A stretch of DNA of 14,218 nucleotides from Nocardia sp. (GTDB lineage: Bacteria; Actinomycetota; Actinomycetes; Mycobacteriales; Mycobacteriaceae). Below the pieces are notes generated by a model that was not told the origin of the DNA, did no database searches, and saw only the letters and a list, made by a program, of their open reading frames with translations. Position numbers and translations under genes: made by a program. Every line of letters starts with the position of its first letter. Within the stretch, counting starts at the first letter, position 1. Location of the stretch: the NCBI GenBank assembly GCA_013361595.1, contig JABFXT010000397.1, positions 1-14,218 of the forward strand, given 5' to 3'. Below are positions 12,206-14,218 of the stretch, piece after piece.

Positions 12206-14218
12206 TCATCTCGCGGACTTCTTCAGCCGCAGGCGGGTCCAGGTGATGAGTGCGAGCACCACGGTGATGGCCACCACCAGGCCGATATCCAGGAACCATA
12301 CATTTCGCGCATGCTCCCAGAACCCGTCCTGTTGCGATTGGACGAACAGGGAGCGAATATCCACCGTCGATGCCGCGGCGGCGTAACCCCAGCGCGAGGG
12401 GAACAACCACGAGACCTGTTCCAGCACGACGCGATCGGTCACCGGGATCAGACCTCCGGCCATCACCAGCAGCCCCATGATCGCCACCACCAGCAGCGGC
12501 ATCACCTGCTCGCTGGATTTGGCCAGACTGGACAGCAACAGCCCGAACACCACACAGGCGACAGCGGTGGCGGCGATATCTATATAGAGTTCGGCGCCGC
12601 CGACGGCCAGCACCGATCCCTCCTCCGGCCGCTTCTTGCCCAGCAGCACGAAACCGATCATCACTCCCGACTGCAGCAGCGCGGCCAGGCTGAAGACCAC
12701 GATCTTCGCCGTCAGATAGGCCCCCGAGCGCAATCCGACCGCGCGTTCCCGCACGAAGATGGTCCGCTCTCCGACCAGATCGCGCACGGTGAGGGTGGAA
12801 CCCATGAAACAGGCACCGAGAATGAGCACCACCAGCAACTGCTGCGGTTCGGAACTACCGACACGGATGAAGGATCCGTCGTCGGTCTGCGTCAGCGGCG
12901 GCGGGGAGAACCCGTACTGCCCCGGCACCACCAGCGACAACCCACCCAGCACGAACGGCAGCAACACCAGGAAGGTGAGGTAGCCGCGGTCGGCCAGGAT
13001 CAAACGCAACTGCCGCCGGGCCAGGGTGGAGAACTGTTTCCAGGCACCCGACTGCGGGGGCGAACCACCGCCGCTCTGCCGCGCGGCGGGTGGCGGCGGC
13101 GGTGGCAGCGCCGCCTGCCGGGACCGGTAGTGCGCGAACGCGGCATCCGGGTTGGCCGCCACATCGGCGAAGATCCGTGCCCAATCGCTGGTGCCCAGTG
13201 CGGCTTCCACACCCGCGGGGTTGCCGGCGTAGGCGGTTTTCCCGCCGGGGGCCAGCAGCACCACCTGATCGCACATGTCCAGGCAGGCCACCGAGTGGGT
13301 GACGACGATCACCACCCGGCCGGCGTCGGCCAGTTCCCGCAGCATCATCATGACCTGCCGGTCCAGCGCCGGGTCCAGGCCGGATGTCGGTTCGTCGAGG
13401 ATCAGCAGCGAGGGGCCGGTGAGCAGTTCCAGCGCCACCGACGCGCGTTTGCGCTGGCCACCGGAGAGCCGGTCGACCCGGGTGTCGGCGTGTTCGGTGA
13501 GCGAGAGTTCCCGCAGGACACCGTCGATGACCTGCTGCCGGTCCGCCTTGGAGGAGTCGGGTGGCAGCCGCAGTTCCGCGGCGAAGCCCAGCGCCTGCCG
13601 GACGGTGAGCTGGCGGTGCAGCACATCGTCCTGCGGCACCATACCGATTCGAGAACGCAGCGCTTCGTATTCCCCGTGCAGATCACGGCCTTCGAAGGTC
13701 ACCGCGCCGCCGGACGGCTGGGTACTGCCCGCGATCAGGCGCGACAGCGTCGACTTACCGGCACCGGAGGGGCCGATCAACGCGGTCAGTGTGCCACGCG
13801 CGGCCTGCATGTTCACATCGACGAGCAGCTGTTTGTTGCCCTCGACGGTGAAGCCCACTCCGTGCACGGCCAGTCCCTGTTCGGCGACCGGGCGCTGCCG
13901 GTGTACCAGGGTGCCCTGCTGCACCTCGAAGTCGATGTTGCCGATGGTGATGATGTCGCGTTCGCGCAGGACGGTGTGCTGCCGGCGGACACCGTTGACG
14001 AATGTCCCGTTGGCCGAACCGAGGTCCTCGAGAGTAAGGCCGTCGGCCCCGGCGACCAGGCGCGCGTGCTTACGTGAGGCCAGCGGATCGTTGACGACGA
14101 TCTGGTTGTCCGAGGTGCGCCCGATCGCCAGACCCCCCGGCGGGATCCGGTCGGCCCGGGCGACCGGCCCCTCGGTGGCGCGGTGCCGTACCGGCGGTAC
14201 GGCGGCCACGCTCGCCTT
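12206..14218 (-). CDS. FHA-domain ABC transporter, fused ATPase-permease (Rv1747-like, 5' partial)
   Basis: At least 670 residues; the frame is open to the right edge. Positions are counted from the GTG at 14209. An FHA domain (about 20-100) has the phosphothreonine-binding residues Gly30-Arg31, Ser45 and His48 in SRKH, and the Asn67 region (SANGTF). The ABC ATPase follows: Walker A GPSGAGKST (146-154), Q-loop Gln193, signature LSGGQRKR (248-255), Walker B LLILDEP (268-274) and His305. After a Pro-rich linker, six hydrophobic segments form an ABC-2/ABCG-type permease. Rv1747 has two FHA domains and about 865 residues, so a first FHA domain probably lies beyond the window; the GTG at 14209 could be internal. 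Rv1747 is regulated by the Ser/Thr kinase PknF, and a similar control by an unseen kinase is likely. It probably exports a lipid or cell-wall precursor. Confidence 0.92.
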   Translation of the reverse strand, partial: KASVAAVPPVRHRATEGPVARADRIPPGGLAIGRTSDNQIVVNDPLASRKHARLVAGADGLTLEDLGSANGTFVNGVRRQHTVLRERDIITIGNIDFEVQQGTLVHRQRPVAEQGLAVHGVGFTVEGNKQLLVDVNMQAARGTLTALIGPSGAGKSTLSRLIAGSTQPSGGAVTFEGRDLHGEYEALRSRIGMVPQDDVLHRQLTVRQALGFAAELRLPPDSSKADRQQVIDGVLRELSLTEHADTRVDRLSGGQRKRASVALELLTGPSLLILDEPTSGLDPALDRQVMMMLRELADAGRVVIVVTHSVACLDMCDQVVLLAPGGKTAYAGNPAGVEAALGTSDWARIFADVAANPDAAFAHYRSRQAALPPPPPPAARQSGGGSPPQSGAWKQFSTLARRQLRLILADRGYLTFLVLLPFVLGGLSLVVPGQYGFSPPPLTQTDDGSFIRVGSSEPQQLLVVLILGACFMGSTLTVRDLVGERTIFVRERAVGLRSGAYLTAKIVVFSLAALLQSGVMIGFVLLGKKRPEEGSVLAVGGAELYIDIAATAVACVVFGLLLSSLAKSSEQVMPLLVVAIMGLLVMAGGLIPVTDRVVLEQVSWLFPSRWGYAAAASTVDIRSLFVQSQQDGFWEHARNVWFLDIGLVVAITVVLALITWTRLRLKKSAR

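Noticed and set aside
10513..12246. A 577-codon plus-strand open frame opposite the Hsp70-like gene
   Set aside because: It is Arg/Gly/His-rich low-complexity sequence created by the Pro/Gly-rich coding strand; there is no supporting start signal.
12041..14077. A 678-codon open frame on the plus strand opposite the ABC transporter gene
   Set aside because: It is antisense to a gene with complete FHA, Walker and signature motifs. Its translation is Gln/His/Arg-rich without domains, as expected from GC-rich codon bias.

Overview
The window reads as a piece of a chromosome from a high-GC, mycolate-type actinobacterium, most likely Nocardia or a close relative. The L13 and S9 proteins are very close in sequence to nocardial and mycobacterial ones. 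The order rplM-rpsI-glmM, followed by a small ESX-type gene and a large Ala/Pro/Thr-rich gene, matches the block I recall from Mycobacterium tuberculosis (Rv3443c, Rv3442c, Rv3441c, Rv3440c, Rv3439c), which lies beside ESX-4. These comparisons are from memory, without a search.

The left part (1-4292) is accessory in character. The end of an amidase-signature gene overlaps a well-preserved formamidase gene (amiF) by an ATGA junction, so the two probably form one amide-degrading operon. A GNAT acetyltransferase lies on the opposite strand. Next comes a short module: the apparent remnant of a helix-turn-helix regulator (minus strand), divergent from two overlapping small genes. One of these encodes a His/Cys-rich protein and the other a protein that looks like a resolvase fold without the catalytic serine. 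An FAD/NAD-dependent oxidoreductase gene of the type II NADH dehydrogenase-like group follows. It ends in a convergent intergenic region with two hairpins.

The right part (4408-14218) is entirely on the minus strand. In transcription order it holds: an FHA-domain ABC transporter (Rv1747-like, cut by the window edge); a membrane-anchored protein with a degenerate Hsp70-like domain, in the place where Rv3446c stands in mycobacteria; rplM-rpsI with a GTGA overlap; glmM; a PspC-domain membrane protein; and a three-gene unit. That unit encodes an EspC/WXG100-like protein, a 575-residue modular protein with six TPATTG-type repeats and four perfect 10-residue acidic repeats resembling calcium-binding loops, and a 182-residue coiled-coil protein. 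Hairpin terminators follow several of these units.

The three-gene unit is the best candidate for something little described: a probable type VII secretion substrate or accessory module, physically tied to ribosomal and cell-wall precursor genes. The segment between the Hsp70-like gene and rplM holds no esxT/esxU, so the canonical ESX-4 genes appear to be missing or moved here.
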